13,532 nucleotides of DNA from a bacterium (GCA_020350725.1 CP070719.1:1993338-2006869), one strand, 5' to 3'. Shown: positions 6,095 through 13,532, counted from the stretch's first letter. Notes: a model not told the origin generated them from the letters alone. Program-made: numbers and translations.

Positions 6095-7441
6095 ATGGAC
6101 CGCATACTCGTCGTGGACGACAGCCGGAACGTCTGTACCGTTCTAAGCGACCTCCTGGAGAGGGAGGGCTACCAGGTCCAGGTCGCCCACAGCTACGATC
6201 AGGCCCTCGACTACATCGAGGGGGACGATCTCAGCGTCGTGATCACCGACCTGAAGATGCCGGGCAGGAGCGGCATGGACCTCCTGGCCTACTCGCGGAA
6301 CCGGAGGCCGGAGGTTCCGGTCATCATGATCACCGCCTTCGGCAACATCGAGGCCGCGGTGGCGGCCATGAAGAGCGGGGCGTTCGATTTCATCACCAAA
6401 CCCATTGACGACGATGAACTCCTGAACGCCGTCAGCCGGGCGATCACCGAGTCGGAGGTCAACCGGGAGATCGTGTCCGGCTTCTTCGAGGAGGATGGCT
6501 CCTTCTCGGTGGACTTTATCGGTACGACACCCGCCGTGCAGGAGATCCTCCAGACGGTCAAGAAGATCGGCCCCACGGAATCCACCGTCCTCATCACAGG
6601 CGAGACGGGGGTGGGCAAGGAACTGATCGCCAGGGCCCTACACCTGGCCGGCGGACGCAGGGGCAGGCCATTCGTCAAGGTCCACTGCGCCGCCATACCG
6701 GAAAACCTGGTGGAGAGCGAGCTGTTCGGTTACGAAAAGGGCGCCTTCACCGGCGCCGTATCCAGCAAGCCGGGAAGGTTCGAGATCGCCCACGGCGGAA
6801 CCCTGTTTCTCGACGAGGTCGGTGAGATCCCCCCCCACATCCAGGTCAAGCTTCTCACCGTCCTTCAGGACACGGCTTTTGAGAGGGTCGGGGGCGTCAA
6901 GACGATCAACATCGATGTCAGGATCATCGCTGCCACGAACAAAGACCTCCGGTCAGCGGTCGCTTCCGGTGAATTCCGCTCCGACCTCTACTATCGGCTC
7001 AACGTCGTCCCGATCCACATTCCGCCCCTCAGGGACAGGAAGGACGACATCATCCAGCAGTCGGAATATTTCCTCATGAAGTTTTCCGCCAAGCACGGCA
7101 GGAAGTACCCCGAGATCCCCACCGACATCATGACCGCCTTCTTCAACTATGACTGGCCTGGAAATGTCAGGGAGCTGGAGAACGTCATCGAGAGGCTGGT
7201 CCTCATGTCCGAGGGGCCGACCCTGGAATCGACCTTCCTGCCCCAGGAGATCTCCGGGCCCGAATCCGTGCAGGAGACGGCCGGCCTCAGGGACGTCGTC
7301 GGCGGCGTGTCCAGGGCCACCGAGAGGCAGATGATCATGGACGCGCTGGGGAAGACGGGTCAGAACAGGACCCGTGCCGCCGACCTCCTGGGCATCAGTC
7401 GGCGGACTCTCCAGAAGAAGATCAAGGAATACGGCCTGTAG
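6095..7441 (+). CDS. NtrC-family sigma-54-dependent response regulator
   Basis: This 448-residue protein starts at the ATG at 6095, spaced from AGAGGGTGG (6081-6089); the in-frame GTG at 6086 is less likely because it falls within that sequence. The receiver domain (1-120) has the acidic pair D8/D9, phospho-acceptor D52 (VITDLKMPG), T80 and K102. The AAA+ domain (about 140-375) has Walker A GETGVGKE (169-176), an exact GAFTGA sigma-54 contact loop (216-221), Walker B LFLDE (237-241), and the arginine-finger region ([13 protein letters not shown]). A Fis-type helix-turn-helix ends the protein (about 408-448, [20 protein letters not shown]). It is the cognate partner of the upstream kinase. All residues needed for phosphorylation, ATP hydrolysis and sigma-54 remodelling are present. 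Its likely DNA sites are the palindromes just after its stop codon. Confidence 0.96.
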   Translation: MDRILVVDDSRNVCTVLSDLLEREGYQVQVAHSYDQALDYIEGDDLSVVITDLKMPGRSGMDLLAYSRNRRPEVPVIMITAFGNIEAAVAAMKSGAFDFITKPIDDDELLNAVSRAITESEVNREIVSGFFEEDGSFSVDFIGTTPAVQEILQTVKKIGPTESTVLITGETGVGKELIARALHLAGGRRGRPFVKVHCAAIPENLVESELFGYEKGAFTGAVSSKPGRFEIAHGGTLFLDEVGEIPPHIQVKLLTVLQDTAFERVGGVKTINIDVRIIAATNKDLRSAVASGEFRSDLYYRLNVVPIHIPPLRDRKDDIIQQSEYFLMKFSAKHGRKYPEIPTDIMTAFFNYDWPGNVRELENVIERLVLMSEGPTLESTFLPQEISGPESVQETAGLRDVVGGVSRATERQMIMDALGKTGQNRTRAADLLGISRRTLQKKIKEYGL

Positions 7442-7450
7442 GCTCTCCAT

Positions 7451-7472
7451 TGGGAATCCAGGTTCCCACATC
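7451..7472 (+). promoter_or_regulatory. Palindromic activator site 1
   Basis: TGGGAA-N6-TTCCCA is a perfect 18-bp dyad, followed by CATC. It begins 10 bases after the regulator's stop codon. An almost identical copy starts 34 bp downstream. Length and symmetry fit a dimeric Fis-type helix-turn-helix, as in NtrC-class enhancers. Binding by the adjacent regulator is inferred. Confidence 0.65.
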
Positions 7473-7484
7473 CCGCGCTCCAAC

Positions 7485-7506
7485 TGGGAAGAGTCCTTCC
7501 CACATC
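7485..7506 (+). promoter_or_regulatory. Palindromic activator site 2
   Basis: This is the second copy of TGGGAA-N6-TTCCCA plus CATC. Its arms are identical to site 1 while the 6-bp spacer differs (gagtcc versus tccagg), so it is the arms that are conserved. It lies about 115 bp upstream of the start expected from the sigma-54-like element at 7582, a normal enhancer distance. Confidence 0.65.
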
Positions 7507-7581
7507 ACCGTACCCTGAACCCGACCCCGAAAAATCCCAAGCAATTCTAAACGGTTGGCCGCTTTTTTCCGACGGTCCGTC

Positions 7582-7597
7582 TGGCACGGCCTTTGAA
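7582..7597 (+). promoter_or_regulatory. Sigma-54-like promoter for the lipoprotein gene
   Basis: TGGCACG-gcct-TTGAA has a perfect seven-base -24 element and correct spacing, but its -12 element is TTGA instead of TTGC. The missing C would weaken but not necessarily abolish sigma-54 binding. The predicted start is near 7608, 54 bases before the ATG at 7662. The two upstream palindromes support it as an activator-dependent promoter. Confidence 0.5.
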
Positions 7598-7661
7598 CTC
7601 CCGGCAGCTAAGACCGGCGAGAGGACAGGAAGCAGTCAATGCAGGGGAAAGGAGGCTCGTC

Positions 7662-8165
7662 ATGAGGAAGATATGGGGTGCATTTCTGGGAATCGTCCTG
7701 CTCACCACGGTTGCCGGGTGCGGGGCCGGACGGACGATGGTCATGAAGCCGCCCGACAGCAAGACCGTAGCAAGCGGGGTAAGAGTCGTCCGCGGGCAAT
7801 CCACAGTCGTCGTGCCGGAGGAAGTCTCCCTTCGCTTCGAGGAGCAGCTGAACAAGCGCCTCTTCCAGGCGGAGGAGGGCAAGGAACCACCCTTTGCCGA
7901 GGGTATGGACCTGAAACTGGTTTACCGGTTCATCCAGTACAACGAGGGTAGTCAATTCGCCCGGTACATGCTTGGGGGCCTTGGCAACTCGGGTGAGGGA
8001 ACCTTGACCGTAAGCGTCTGTTACCGCGACTCGGATGACAACGAGCTCTGTACGATCCAGTCCGAGGGAAAGATCGGAAGCGGATTCTTCGGGGGGTCCT
8101 TCAGCTCGGCGGTGGACAGGTGCGCCGAGGAGATCGCAGGATACACGGTGGCCAATTTCAAATGA
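7662..8165 (+). CDS. DUF4410-family lipoprotein
   Basis: This 167-residue protein starts at the ATG at 7662 after AAAGGAGG. A lipoprotein signal peptide is clear: positively charged MRK, a hydrophobic core, and the lipobox V17-A-G-C20, so Cys20 would be lipidated and the protein anchored in a membrane, probably the outer one. The mature part fits DUF4410 by its signature pattern: FEEQLNKRLF near the start, LVYRFIQYNEGSQFARYMLGG in the middle, then glycine-rich GEGTLTVSV, GSGFFGGSFSSAV and a final helix AEEIAGYTVANF. The family's function is unknown; envelope-associated roles are presumed. The gene follows the two-component operon, with two palindromic sites and a sigma-54-like element between, so it is probably the regulator's target. 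Confidence 0.88.
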   Translation: MRKIWGAFLGIVLLTTVAGCGAGRTMVMKPPDSKTVASGVRVVRGQSTVVVPEEVSLRFEEQLNKRLFQAEEGKEPPFAEGMDLKLVYRFIQYNEGSQFARYMLGGLGNSGEGTLTVSVCYRDSDDNELCTIQSEGKIGSGFFGGSFSSAVDRCAEEIAGYTVANFK

Positions 8166-8198
8166 GGGCCAACCGCCTGGACTTCCCGGGACCTCCTG

Positions 8199-8235
8199 GA
8201 TGGCTGCCGGACCCGCCATCGGTCCGGCAGCCATC
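8199..8235 (+). terminator. Perfect 15-bp hairpin after the lipoprotein gene
   Basis: GATGGCTGCCGGACC / GGTCCGGCAGCCATC is a perfect 15-bp stem with a 7-nt loop, 33 bases after the lipoprotein stop. There is no T-tract (gaatcc follows), so a classic intrinsic terminator is not certain. It could be a tailless terminator, or a barrier that protects the upstream mRNA from exonucleases. Confidence 0.6.
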
Positions 8236-8330
8236 GAATCCAGTCAGCCGGGAATATCCGGGGCAACAGGGGCCTGGAACCGGCCAAAGGATGACCGGTA
8301 CGATTTTTCGTCTGAATTGAGGTGAAAACC

Positions 8331-8723
8331 ATGGAATGGAGTGCGGGTTCGATCAATCTCTATGCCGCCTGGCTGGGCATCCTGGCGGGGTTCCTCGCCG
8401 GGGCGGTGGAAGGCCTGTTCTTCCACCGGGAGGACTGGCGGGGAGGTTATGGCACGTGGCCGCGCCGGATGACGAGGCTCGCCCACATCTCCTTTTTCGG
8501 CATCGGTTTCATCAACCTCGCCTATTCTCTCACCGTCAGGTCGCTGGGGCCGACGGCGCACGTCCCTCTGTCTTCAGGCCTTCTGGTCCTGGGAGCCTTT
8601 GCCATGCCTCTGGTGTGTTACCTGTCAGCTTTTCATAAGGGTTTCCGCCGCCTGTTTCCCCTTCCGGCAGGCAGTCTGATCGCCGCCGTCCTCCTCTTCA
8701 TCCTCAGGGGGTTGATGTCATGA
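8331..8723 (+). CDS. Four-helix integral membrane protein of unknown function
   Basis: This 130-residue protein starts at the ATG at 8331, five bases after GAGGTGA; an in-frame GTG at 8322 falls inside that ribosome binding site. Four hydrophobic segments are visible, roughly 9-28, 46-65, 78-98 and 106-126. A conserved-looking polar stretch links the first two: GLFFHREDWRGGYGTWPRRMTRLAHISFF. The many charged residues, histidines and tryptophans there may form a functional site. I have an impression of similar proteins in other bacteria but know no function. Its TGA overlaps the radical SAM gene's ATG (ATGA at 8720-8723), so the two are translationally coupled and may act in one membrane-associated pathway. 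Confidence 0.8.
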   Translation: MEWSAGSINLYAAWLGILAGFLAGAVEGLFFHREDWRGGYGTWPRRMTRLAHISFFGIGFINLAYSLTVRSLGPTAHVPLSSGLLVLGAFAMPLVCYLSAFHKGFRRLFPLPAGSLIAAVLLFILRGLMS

Positions 8724-10096
8724 GAATCGCACTGATCGCATTGAGCGGCATCCGGGTCTGCGACCAGGATCTCCTCGATCTTGGCCTGACCCTTCCCGGT
8801 TTCGTCGAGAGAAGCAAGGTCATTGCCTCGCTGCCCAGTCTCGGCCTGCTCACCCTGGCGGGAATGACTCCCCGGCAACACCATGTCGAATACCTCGAGG
8901 TACCGGATATCCGGGAAATGGGCGATCCCGGCCAGATACTGACCGGTTTCGATCTCGTGGCCCTCTCCAGCTACTCCGCCCAGATCGGAGAGGCCTACGA
9001 GCTTGCCGACCTCTGCCGCGAGCGCGGGATCCCCGTTGTTATGGGCGGAACCCACGTCAGCAGCCTCCCCGAGGAGGCCAAGGCCCACTGTGATTCGGTG
9101 GTTATCGGCGAAGGGGAAGTCAGCTGGCCTGCGGTCCTCAGCGACGCCGGCCGGGGAAGAATGCAGGACTGCTATAACCCCTCGAGGGCGGAATTCGACC
9201 TGAGGCGGTCCCCCATACCCGCCTTCCACCTGTTGGATATCGACAGGTACAACCGCCTGACGGTCCAGACGAGCCGGGGATGCCCCCATCGCTGTGAATT
9301 CTGCGCCAGCTCCATCCTTCTCACCAGGCGCTACAAGCAGAAACCCATGGAGAATATCCTCGCGGAGATCGACGCGATCCGGGAGATATGGAAGCACCCC
9401 TTTATCGAATTCGCCGATGACAACACCTTCGTCGACGCCGCCTTCTGGAAGAATCTCCTCCCCCGGCTGGCGGAGAGGAGGATCCGATGGTTCACGGAGA
9501 CGGATATCTCGGTAGCCTGGGACGCGGATCTGCTGAAATTGATGCGGAGAAGCGGCTGCGCCCAGGTCCTCATCGGTCTGGAAAGTCCTGAACCGGCGGG
9601 GCTGAACGGGGTGGAGATGAAAAACAACTGGAAACTCAGGCGCCTGCCCTATTACAAGGAGGCCGTCCGCCGTATCCAGTCCCACGGGATCAGCGTCAAT
9701 GGATGTTTCGTCCTGGGCCTGGACGGCCAGGGCCCGTCCATCTTCCAGGAGCTCTTGGAGTTTGTCCAGGACATCGCCCTCCATGAGGTTCAGATCACCC
9801 TTCAGACCGCCTTTCCCGGGACGCCTCTCTACGAGCGCCTGCGAGAGGAGGGCCGGCTCCTCGAGGAGCGGGCCTGGCAGACGTGTACGCTGTTCGATGT
9901 CAATTACCGGCCGGACGGAATGTCCGTTGACGAACTGGTGAGGGGTTTTCGGTCCCTGGCCGAAAGGCTCTACAGCGACGAATTCACCCGTTGGCGCCGG
10001 ACCCGGTTCAGGGAGCTCCTGAGGGAAAAGAGTCGGAGCGGACGGTCCATGGGCGGTTCCGGCTTCGGCCTTGCCAGACAACCCGGACACAGGTAA
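8720..10096 (+). CDS. B12-binding radical SAM protein
   Basis: This is a 458-residue protein. An N-terminal cobalamin-binding-type (Rossmann) domain (about 1-150) contains GFDLVALSSYSAQIGEAYELA, the typical MGGTHVSSLPEEA strand-loop, and VVIGEGE. The radical SAM domain starts near 180 with SRGCPHRCEFC, where C188, C192 and C195 bind the 4Fe-4S cluster. It continues with FADDNTFVD and LIGLESP, common in this class (BchE/YgiQ-like superfamily). The C-terminus becomes arginine/serine/glycine-rich. Such enzymes use SAM to generate a radical and often methylate or rearrange lipids or other hydrophobic substrates; the substrate here is unknown. It overlaps the preceding membrane-protein gene by ATGA. 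No terminator with a T-run is seen in the 284 bases that follow. Confidence 0.92.
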   Translation: MRIALIALSGIRVCDQDLLDLGLTLPGFVERSKVIASLPSLGLLTLAGMTPRQHHVEYLEVPDIREMGDPGQILTGFDLVALSSYSAQIGEAYELADLCRERGIPVVMGGTHVSSLPEEAKAHCDSVVIGEGEVSWPAVLSDAGRGRMQDCYNPSRAEFDLRRSPIPAFHLLDIDRYNRLTVQTSRGCPHRCEFCASSILLTRRYKQKPMENILAEIDAIREIWKHPFIEFADDNTFVDAAFWKNLLPRLAERRIRWFTETDISVAWDADLLKLMRRSGCAQVLIGLESPEPAGLNGVEMKNNWKLRRLPYYKEAVRRIQSHGISVNGCFVLGLDGQGPSIFQELLEFVQDIALHEVQITLQTAFPGTPLYERLREEGRLLEERAWQTCTLFDVNYRPDGMSVDELVRGFRSLAERLYSDEFTRWRRTRFRELLREKSRSGRSMGGSGFGLARQPGHR

Positions 10097-10380
10097 GCTT
10101 TTCCATATTCCCTGCTGCCCGCGGTTGGCCGGGCACTCTGCCGGAATAACTATGCTCAGACCCTTCCCTGCCGCACTGCCTGCTGACGGCGCCCCTTTTC
10201 ACGCCGATCGTGTGGAAGACCTTTCCCTGATCCGTCCCGGCACCCTTTCTCAGGAGAGGGGGATCACCCCCCGGCCCGTCCTGGACCCCCGCCGCTCCCG
10301 GTTCCCGACGGTATTCCTGCCTCCGGTCCATCTCCTCAACCCGCCGACAACCCCTGGTCCACCGGCAGAAAGCGCCCTCC
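10097..10380. other. Intergenic region without recognisable gene
   Basis: These 284 bases separate the radical SAM gene from the antiporter. Open frames cross them on both strands but are proline/arginine-rich and lack ribosome binding sites, so I call none. Small GC hairpins exist (for example GGGGG-atca-CCCCC at 10258-10271). No clear promoter is visible. Confidence 0.5.
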
Positions 10381-11613
10381 ATGCCCCCTGACGTTCACAG
10401 CTTCCATCCTCTTGTCTATCTCGGCCTCCTTCTCCTTGCCGGTTTCGCCGGGGGAAGGGTCGCGAAGCTGGTCAACCTTCCCCGGGTCAGCGGATACATC
10501 CTGGCCGGGATGGTCCTGAGCCCTGCCCTGCTCGGGGTTCTGCCCGAGGAGATGGTCCGGGAGGACCTGTCTCTGGTAACCGAGATCGCCCTGGGCATCA
10601 TCGCATTTTCCATCGGGGGAGCCCTGCAGCTGAAAATGCTCCGGCGGCTGGGGAAACAGATCTTATGGATCACCGTCACTCAGACCATGGCCGTTTTTCT
10701 GCTGGTGTCGGGGATAGTCTTTGCCGCCTTTTTCCTTCTCGGCGGCGGACCGGGGTCCACGGGCGGCCTGTTCGCCCTGGCCGTCATCCTCGGCTCCATC
10801 TCCGCGGCGACGGCGCCGGCCCCCATCCTGGCAGTGGCCCACGAATACCGGGCGAAGGGCCCCCTTACGACGATCCTCCTGGGGGTGGTGACCCTGGACG
10901 ACGGCGTGACCATTCTCCTGTTCAGCATCGCCGGCGGAGTGGCGAAGGGCATTGCCGGGGCCGATGTGTCTCCATTCGGTTCCATGTTGGGAAGGCCCCT
11001 TCTTGAGATCGCCATTTCCCTCCTCATCGGGGGCTCCGGAGGCATGATGGTCAGGCTCATCGCGCCGGCCATCACACGGGCGGAAGCCCTGCTGGGAGTG
11101 GCACTGGGTGCCGTTTTTCTGGTCAGCGGGCTCTCCGTGACCTTCCATGCCTCGGGCCTCCTGGCCAACATGATGCTCGGCTTCACCGTCGCCAACGCCG
11201 TACGCCGGCCGGAACAGTGGTTCCGTGCCGTGGAAGGTATCGAGGAGCCTGTTCTGTCCATGTTCTTCGTCCTGGCCGGTGCCCACCTCCGTCTGGACTT
11301 TCTGGCGGCGGCGGGATCGCTTGCCCTCCTCCTGATCCTGGGTCGGTCCGCGGGCAAGATCCTCGGAACCTATGCCGGGGCCCGCCTGTCCGGGGCGACG
11401 GAGGCCGTGCGGAAATACCTCCCCCTCGGCCTCCTCCCCCAGGCCGGCGTCAGCCTGGGGCTGGTCCTGGCCGCCAAAGACCTCGTCCCGGATCCAAGGG
11501 TTGCCGAGATGATGGTCAACGCCGTCCTGGGATCCGTGATCGTGAATGAACTGGTCTCGCCGGCACTGGTCCGGTTCTCCCTGACGCGGGCCGGTGAGAC
11601 GAAAAGAGGTTGA
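10381..11613 (+). CDS. CPA-type monovalent cation/proton antiporter
   Basis: This is a 410-residue polytopic membrane protein with about 11-13 hydrophobic segments. The N-terminal helix pair with NLPRVSGYILAGMVLSP and the LGIIAFSIGGAL segment are typical of Na+(K+)/H+ exchangers. TAPAP (144-148) would be the unwound ion-binding helix, and LDDG with D173-D174 matches the double-aspartate ion-binding site of electrogenic-type CPA members. It exchanges H+ for Na+ or K+ across the inner membrane, supporting pH or salt homeostasis. It has no TrkA-N/C or USP regulatory tail, unlike many CPA2 proteins. The ATG at 10381 has only a weak upstream purine run (AGAAAG). A CBS protein gene follows 31 bases later and may supply the missing regulation. 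Confidence 0.9.
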   Translation: MPPDVHSFHPLVYLGLLLLAGFAGGRVAKLVNLPRVSGYILAGMVLSPALLGVLPEEMVREDLSLVTEIALGIIAFSIGGALQLKMLRRLGKQILWITVTQTMAVFLLVSGIVFAAFFLLGGGPGSTGGLFALAVILGSISAATAPAPILAVAHEYRAKGPLTTILLGVVTLDDGVTILLFSIAGGVAKGIAGADVSPFGSMLGRPLLEIAISLLIGGSGGMMVRLIAPAITRAEALLGVALGAVFLVSGLSVTFHASGLLANMMLGFTVANAVRRPEQWFRAVEGIEEPVLSMFFVLAGAHLRLDFLAAAGSLALLLILGRSAGKILGTYAGARLSGATEAVRKYLPLGLLPQAGVSLGLVLAAKDLVPDPRVAEMMVNAVLGSVIVNELVSPALVRFSLTRAGETKRG

Positions 11614-11644
11614 ATGCAGAAGGAATACCGCAGGGGGAAATGAG

Positions 11645-12115
11645 ATGACCGGTGATCAATCGCACATCAGAGGGGACGTGAGCGACATCCTCGTCCGTGA
11701 CGTGGTCCGGAAACACGCACAGCGCAACCTGCCTGTGGTGAAGAGGGACATGCCCATTGACGATCTGGTGAAGGCCATGGAGTGGTTCCGCCACAGCCGC
11801 ATCCTCTACGTGGTGGACGGTGAGAACAGGCTTATCGGTACCATAACCCTTCGGGCCCTGGTCGGGCATGTCTTTCATCAGAGCCACCGCGGCGGCTTCC
11901 GCCCGCGGGACCTTCTGAGGGTCCTGACAACGGAGGCGGCAGAGGATCTCATGGCCGATTTCGCCTGCCATGCCGGCATGGACGAGAGGATCACCGACGT
12001 GCTGGAGAGGATGGTCGACAAGGGGGTGGAGGAGATCCCGGTTCTGGATGAGGACATGAAGGTCATCGGAGACCTGACCATGATCGATCTCCTCAGGGCG
12101 GTGACGAAGGATTAG
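11645..12115 (+). CDS. Stand-alone CBS-domain pair protein
   Basis: This 156-residue protein starts at the ATG at 11645 after AGGGGGAAA; the frame is open from 11594 but that part lacks a site and overlaps the antiporter's end. Two CBS motifs form a Bateman module. CBS1 (about 13-75) has DLVKAMEWFRHSRILYVVDGENRLIGTITLRAL. CBS2 (about 97-153) has ITDVLERMVDKGVEEIPVLDEDMKVIGDLTMIDLL. Such modules bind adenine nucleotides or cyclic dinucleotides. It is soluble, with no other domain. The close spacing behind the antiporter gene (31 bases) suggests one operon and a role as the antiporter's ligand-sensing subunit, which is inference. Confidence 0.9.
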   Translation: MTGDQSHIRGDVSDILVRDVVRKHAQRNLPVVKRDMPIDDLVKAMEWFRHSRILYVVDGENRLIGTITLRALVGHVFHQSHRGGFRPRDLLRVLTTEAAEDLMADFACHAGMDERITDVLERMVDKGVEEIPVLDEDMKVIGDLTMIDLLRAVTKD

Positions 12116-12130
12116 AGCCTCTGGATCCTT

Positions 12131-12298
12131 TTCCAGTTCCCGGTTTCCGGTTTCAGCAAGATCGGGGAACGGAGAGCGGCAGCAGCGCTCCTTCTCCAAT
12201 CTCTATTGTCTAATCTCTAATGCCTGACCTCCAGTGTCTATTCTCTAATCTCTAATTTCTAATGTCTTCTCTCCAGTTTCCGATCCCTCATCTCCAAC
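12131..12298. repeat. Degenerate heptanucleotide tandem repeat (consensus CTCTAAT)
   Basis: Bases 12194-12298 divide without a gap into 15 seven-base units. Position 3 is C in all 15; position 2 is T in 13 and position 7 is T in 13. Three units are exactly CTCTAAT (12215, 12243, 12250). A short in-phase block (TTCCAGT, TCCCGGT, TTCCGGT, from 12131) sits exactly nine units upstream, and the bases between look partly like reverse-complement units. It fills the gap between the convergent CBS and GldG-like genes. It resembles the intergenic heptamer repeats known from cyanobacteria and seen in other bacteria. Confidence 0.75.
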
Positions 12299-12307
12299 AC
12301 CGTTTTT

Positions 12308-13532
12308 TCAGGCGGAAAAACCTCTGTCCCGTCTTCTCCGTACGATCCAGGCACCGGTCGCCGTCAGGGAGATCAGAACAGGGACCAGGAGGATGTTGAT
12401 GAATTTGAGCCACACCTCGAGCCTCTCGATCTCCCTGCGAAGCTGGTATTGAACCTCTCTCAACTCCTGGCGGATCTTCACCTTCTCCCCCCTGAACCTC
12501 TCCACCTCCTGCTCCTGTTCCGGGGTCAGGGCCGGCGAGTCTGGATCCTCCCTCATCCTCTGAAGCTCGTTGAGCTTCCTCTCGGTCTCATCCAGCCTGG
12601 CCAGCAGCTCCTGTTCCTTGGCGAGGTGTTTTCGCTCGGCCTCGCGGCGGATCTCCTCCACCCGGGTGAAGGGCCTGGAGGACGGGCCGCGGCTCCGTAT
12701 GCCGATCAGATCACCGCTTCCCCCCAGCTGCTCGAGGACGTTGACGACGAAGTCGGCGTTGTCGGCCATGGGAAAAGCGATCCGCTGGCCGAAGAAGTTT
12801 CGGACATCGACCCAGAACCGGTCCTCAAGGAGATCCGCGTCGGCTATGATCACGATATTGGCCGGCACCTCTGATTCCTCGATATGTCCCCGTTGAACGA
12901 CCCGATCCTCACCGGCCGTGCCGCCACCTTTTCCGCTGTCGCTTCCCTCCTCAGGCGGACCATCGGGGAAGGCCGTTTTGACCCGGCCGGTAACCCTGGC
13001 CGCGAGAGTGTAGACTTCCCCGGTGGGAGAGAATTCCGCCATGAGACCGGCCGGGTCCGGTGCAAAAGCCACCCTGTGTTTTTCGATGAGCATGGCCTTG
13101 TCCGAGGACCGGATGAGGGGTATGAAGTCGGTGGCGGCGTCCTCGGTCCGTTGCAGGGAACCGGCGGTTGCCATATTGATCTGCTTCAGGTTGATGGTGG
13201 CGATCTCGTCCTGGTTGACGGCCTGCTCGGGGAGGGCCAGCCAGGGCAGGTAATTGCCCGCCCTGGGACGAGATCTTCCCGGGTAATTGACCCGCTGCGC
13301 GAAAGTCAGGTCCCCCACAACCTTGCCAGCCTCCAGCGCCACCCCCCAGGACCTCAGGAGCCTGTCCGGTGGGTACTCCTGCGCCAGGGCGCTCGACGGG
13401 TTGCCGGCCGCCGCGCTCTCGCTGAGAGGATCGGCGAACACGACCAGGCGCCCGCCGGTCAGGACAAACTGGTCGATGGCGTACAGTGTCGATTCGCTGA
13501 ACTCGGCGGGATGGACGACCATCAGGACATCG
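12308..13532 (-). CDS. GldG-like ABC-transporter auxiliary protein (3' part)
   Basis: This gene is partial: the frame is open to the right edge of the window, so its N-terminus is missing, and the visible part is about 408 residues. It begins within a domain (DVLMVVHPAEFSESTLYAIDQFVLTGGRLVVFADPLSE) that matches the GldG/ABC_transp_aux family. This family is annotated as an auxiliary component of an uncharacterised ABC transporter linked to gliding motility in Bacteroidetes. In other phyla a gliding role should not be assumed. A long coiled coil follows (RRELERKH-like E/R/K/L-rich, last third), then one transmembrane helix (WLKFINILLVPVLISLTATGAW) and a basic tail (RRRRDRGFSA), giving a mostly periplasmic topology. 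The ABC permease and ATPase genes are expected to the right. Confidence 0.88.
   Translation of the reverse strand, partial: DVLMVVHPAEFSESTLYAIDQFVLTGGRLVVFADPLSESAAAGNPSSALAQEYPPDRLLRSWGVALEAGKVVGDLTFAQRVNYPGRSRPRAGNYLPWLALPEQAVNQDEIATINLKQINMATAGSLQRTEDAATDFIPLIRSSDKAMLIEKHRVAFAPDPAGLMAEFSPTGEVYTLAARVTGRVKTAFPDGPPEEGSDSGKGGGTAGEDRVVQRGHIEESEVPANIVIIADADLLEDRFWVDVRNFFGQRIAFPMADNADFVVNVLEQLGGSGDLIGIRSRGPSSRPFTRVEEIRREAERKHLAKEQELLARLDETERKLNELQRMREDPDSPALTPEQEQEVERFRGEKVKIRQELREVQYQLRREIERLEVWLKFINILLVPVLISLTATGAWIVRRRRDRGFSA

Noticed and set aside
8633-10090. Minus-strand 485-codon frame opposite the radical SAM gene
   Set aside because: It is a codon-bias shadow. The plus strand encodes intact cobalamin-binding and CxxxCxxC motifs.
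10071-10391. Short plus-strand gene between the radical SAM and antiporter genes
   Set aside because: There is no ribosome binding site, the composition is proline-rich, and it overlaps both neighbours.
12194-12298. CRISPR array
   Set aside because: Units are 7 bases, contiguous and degenerate, with no spacers and no cas genes.

Overview
The window is a GC-rich bacterial chromosome segment with tightly packed genes. An NtrC-type regulator with an intact sigma-54 contact loop, a cobalamin-binding radical SAM protein, a DUF4410 lipoprotein, a GldG-like ABC auxiliary protein and degenerate heptamer repeats together suggest a Desulfobacterota (deltaproteobacterial) or related environmental Gram-negative genome. 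This assignment is an inference; there is no rRNA or marker gene to settle it. I saw no tRNA, rRNA, CRISPR array, insertion sequence or phage gene.

Layout. Bases 1-140 hold the 3' end of a plus-strand gene, facing a small helical minus-strand gene (270-536) across a perfect hairpin terminator. Next comes a cytosolic trypsin-fold protease (799-1809) coupled to a short exported protein (1806-2093) that looks like a free copy of the protease's N-terminal domain. A 490-base non-coding stretch carries a clear -24/-12 (sigma-54) promoter ahead of a zinc-finger/PH-like protein (2585-3415). That gene converges on a minus-strand GNAT acetyltransferase (3593-4234), with a 14-bp-stem bidirectional terminator between them.

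The centre is a two-component operon: a seven-helix membrane histidine kinase (about 4625-6040) and an NtrC-family response regulator (6095-7441). Directly after the regulator lie two near-identical 18-bp palindromes, TGGGAA-N6-TTCCCA, 34 bp apart. A sigma-54-like element follows them, and then a DUF4410 outer-membrane-type lipoprotein gene (7662-8165). The simplest reading is that the regulator binds these palindromes and drives the lipoprotein gene. It may also drive the zinc-finger/PH-like gene, whose sigma-54 promoter has weaker versions of the same half-sites upstream. This putative local regulon is the most interesting feature of the window.

Downstream are a four-helix membrane protein coupled by ATGA overlap to a B12-binding radical SAM enzyme (8331-10096), then a CPA-type cation/proton antiporter paired with a stand-alone CBS-domain protein (10381-12115). 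An in-phase heptanucleotide repeat follows (12194-12298). The 3' part of a minus-strand GldG-like ABC-transporter auxiliary gene runs off the right edge.
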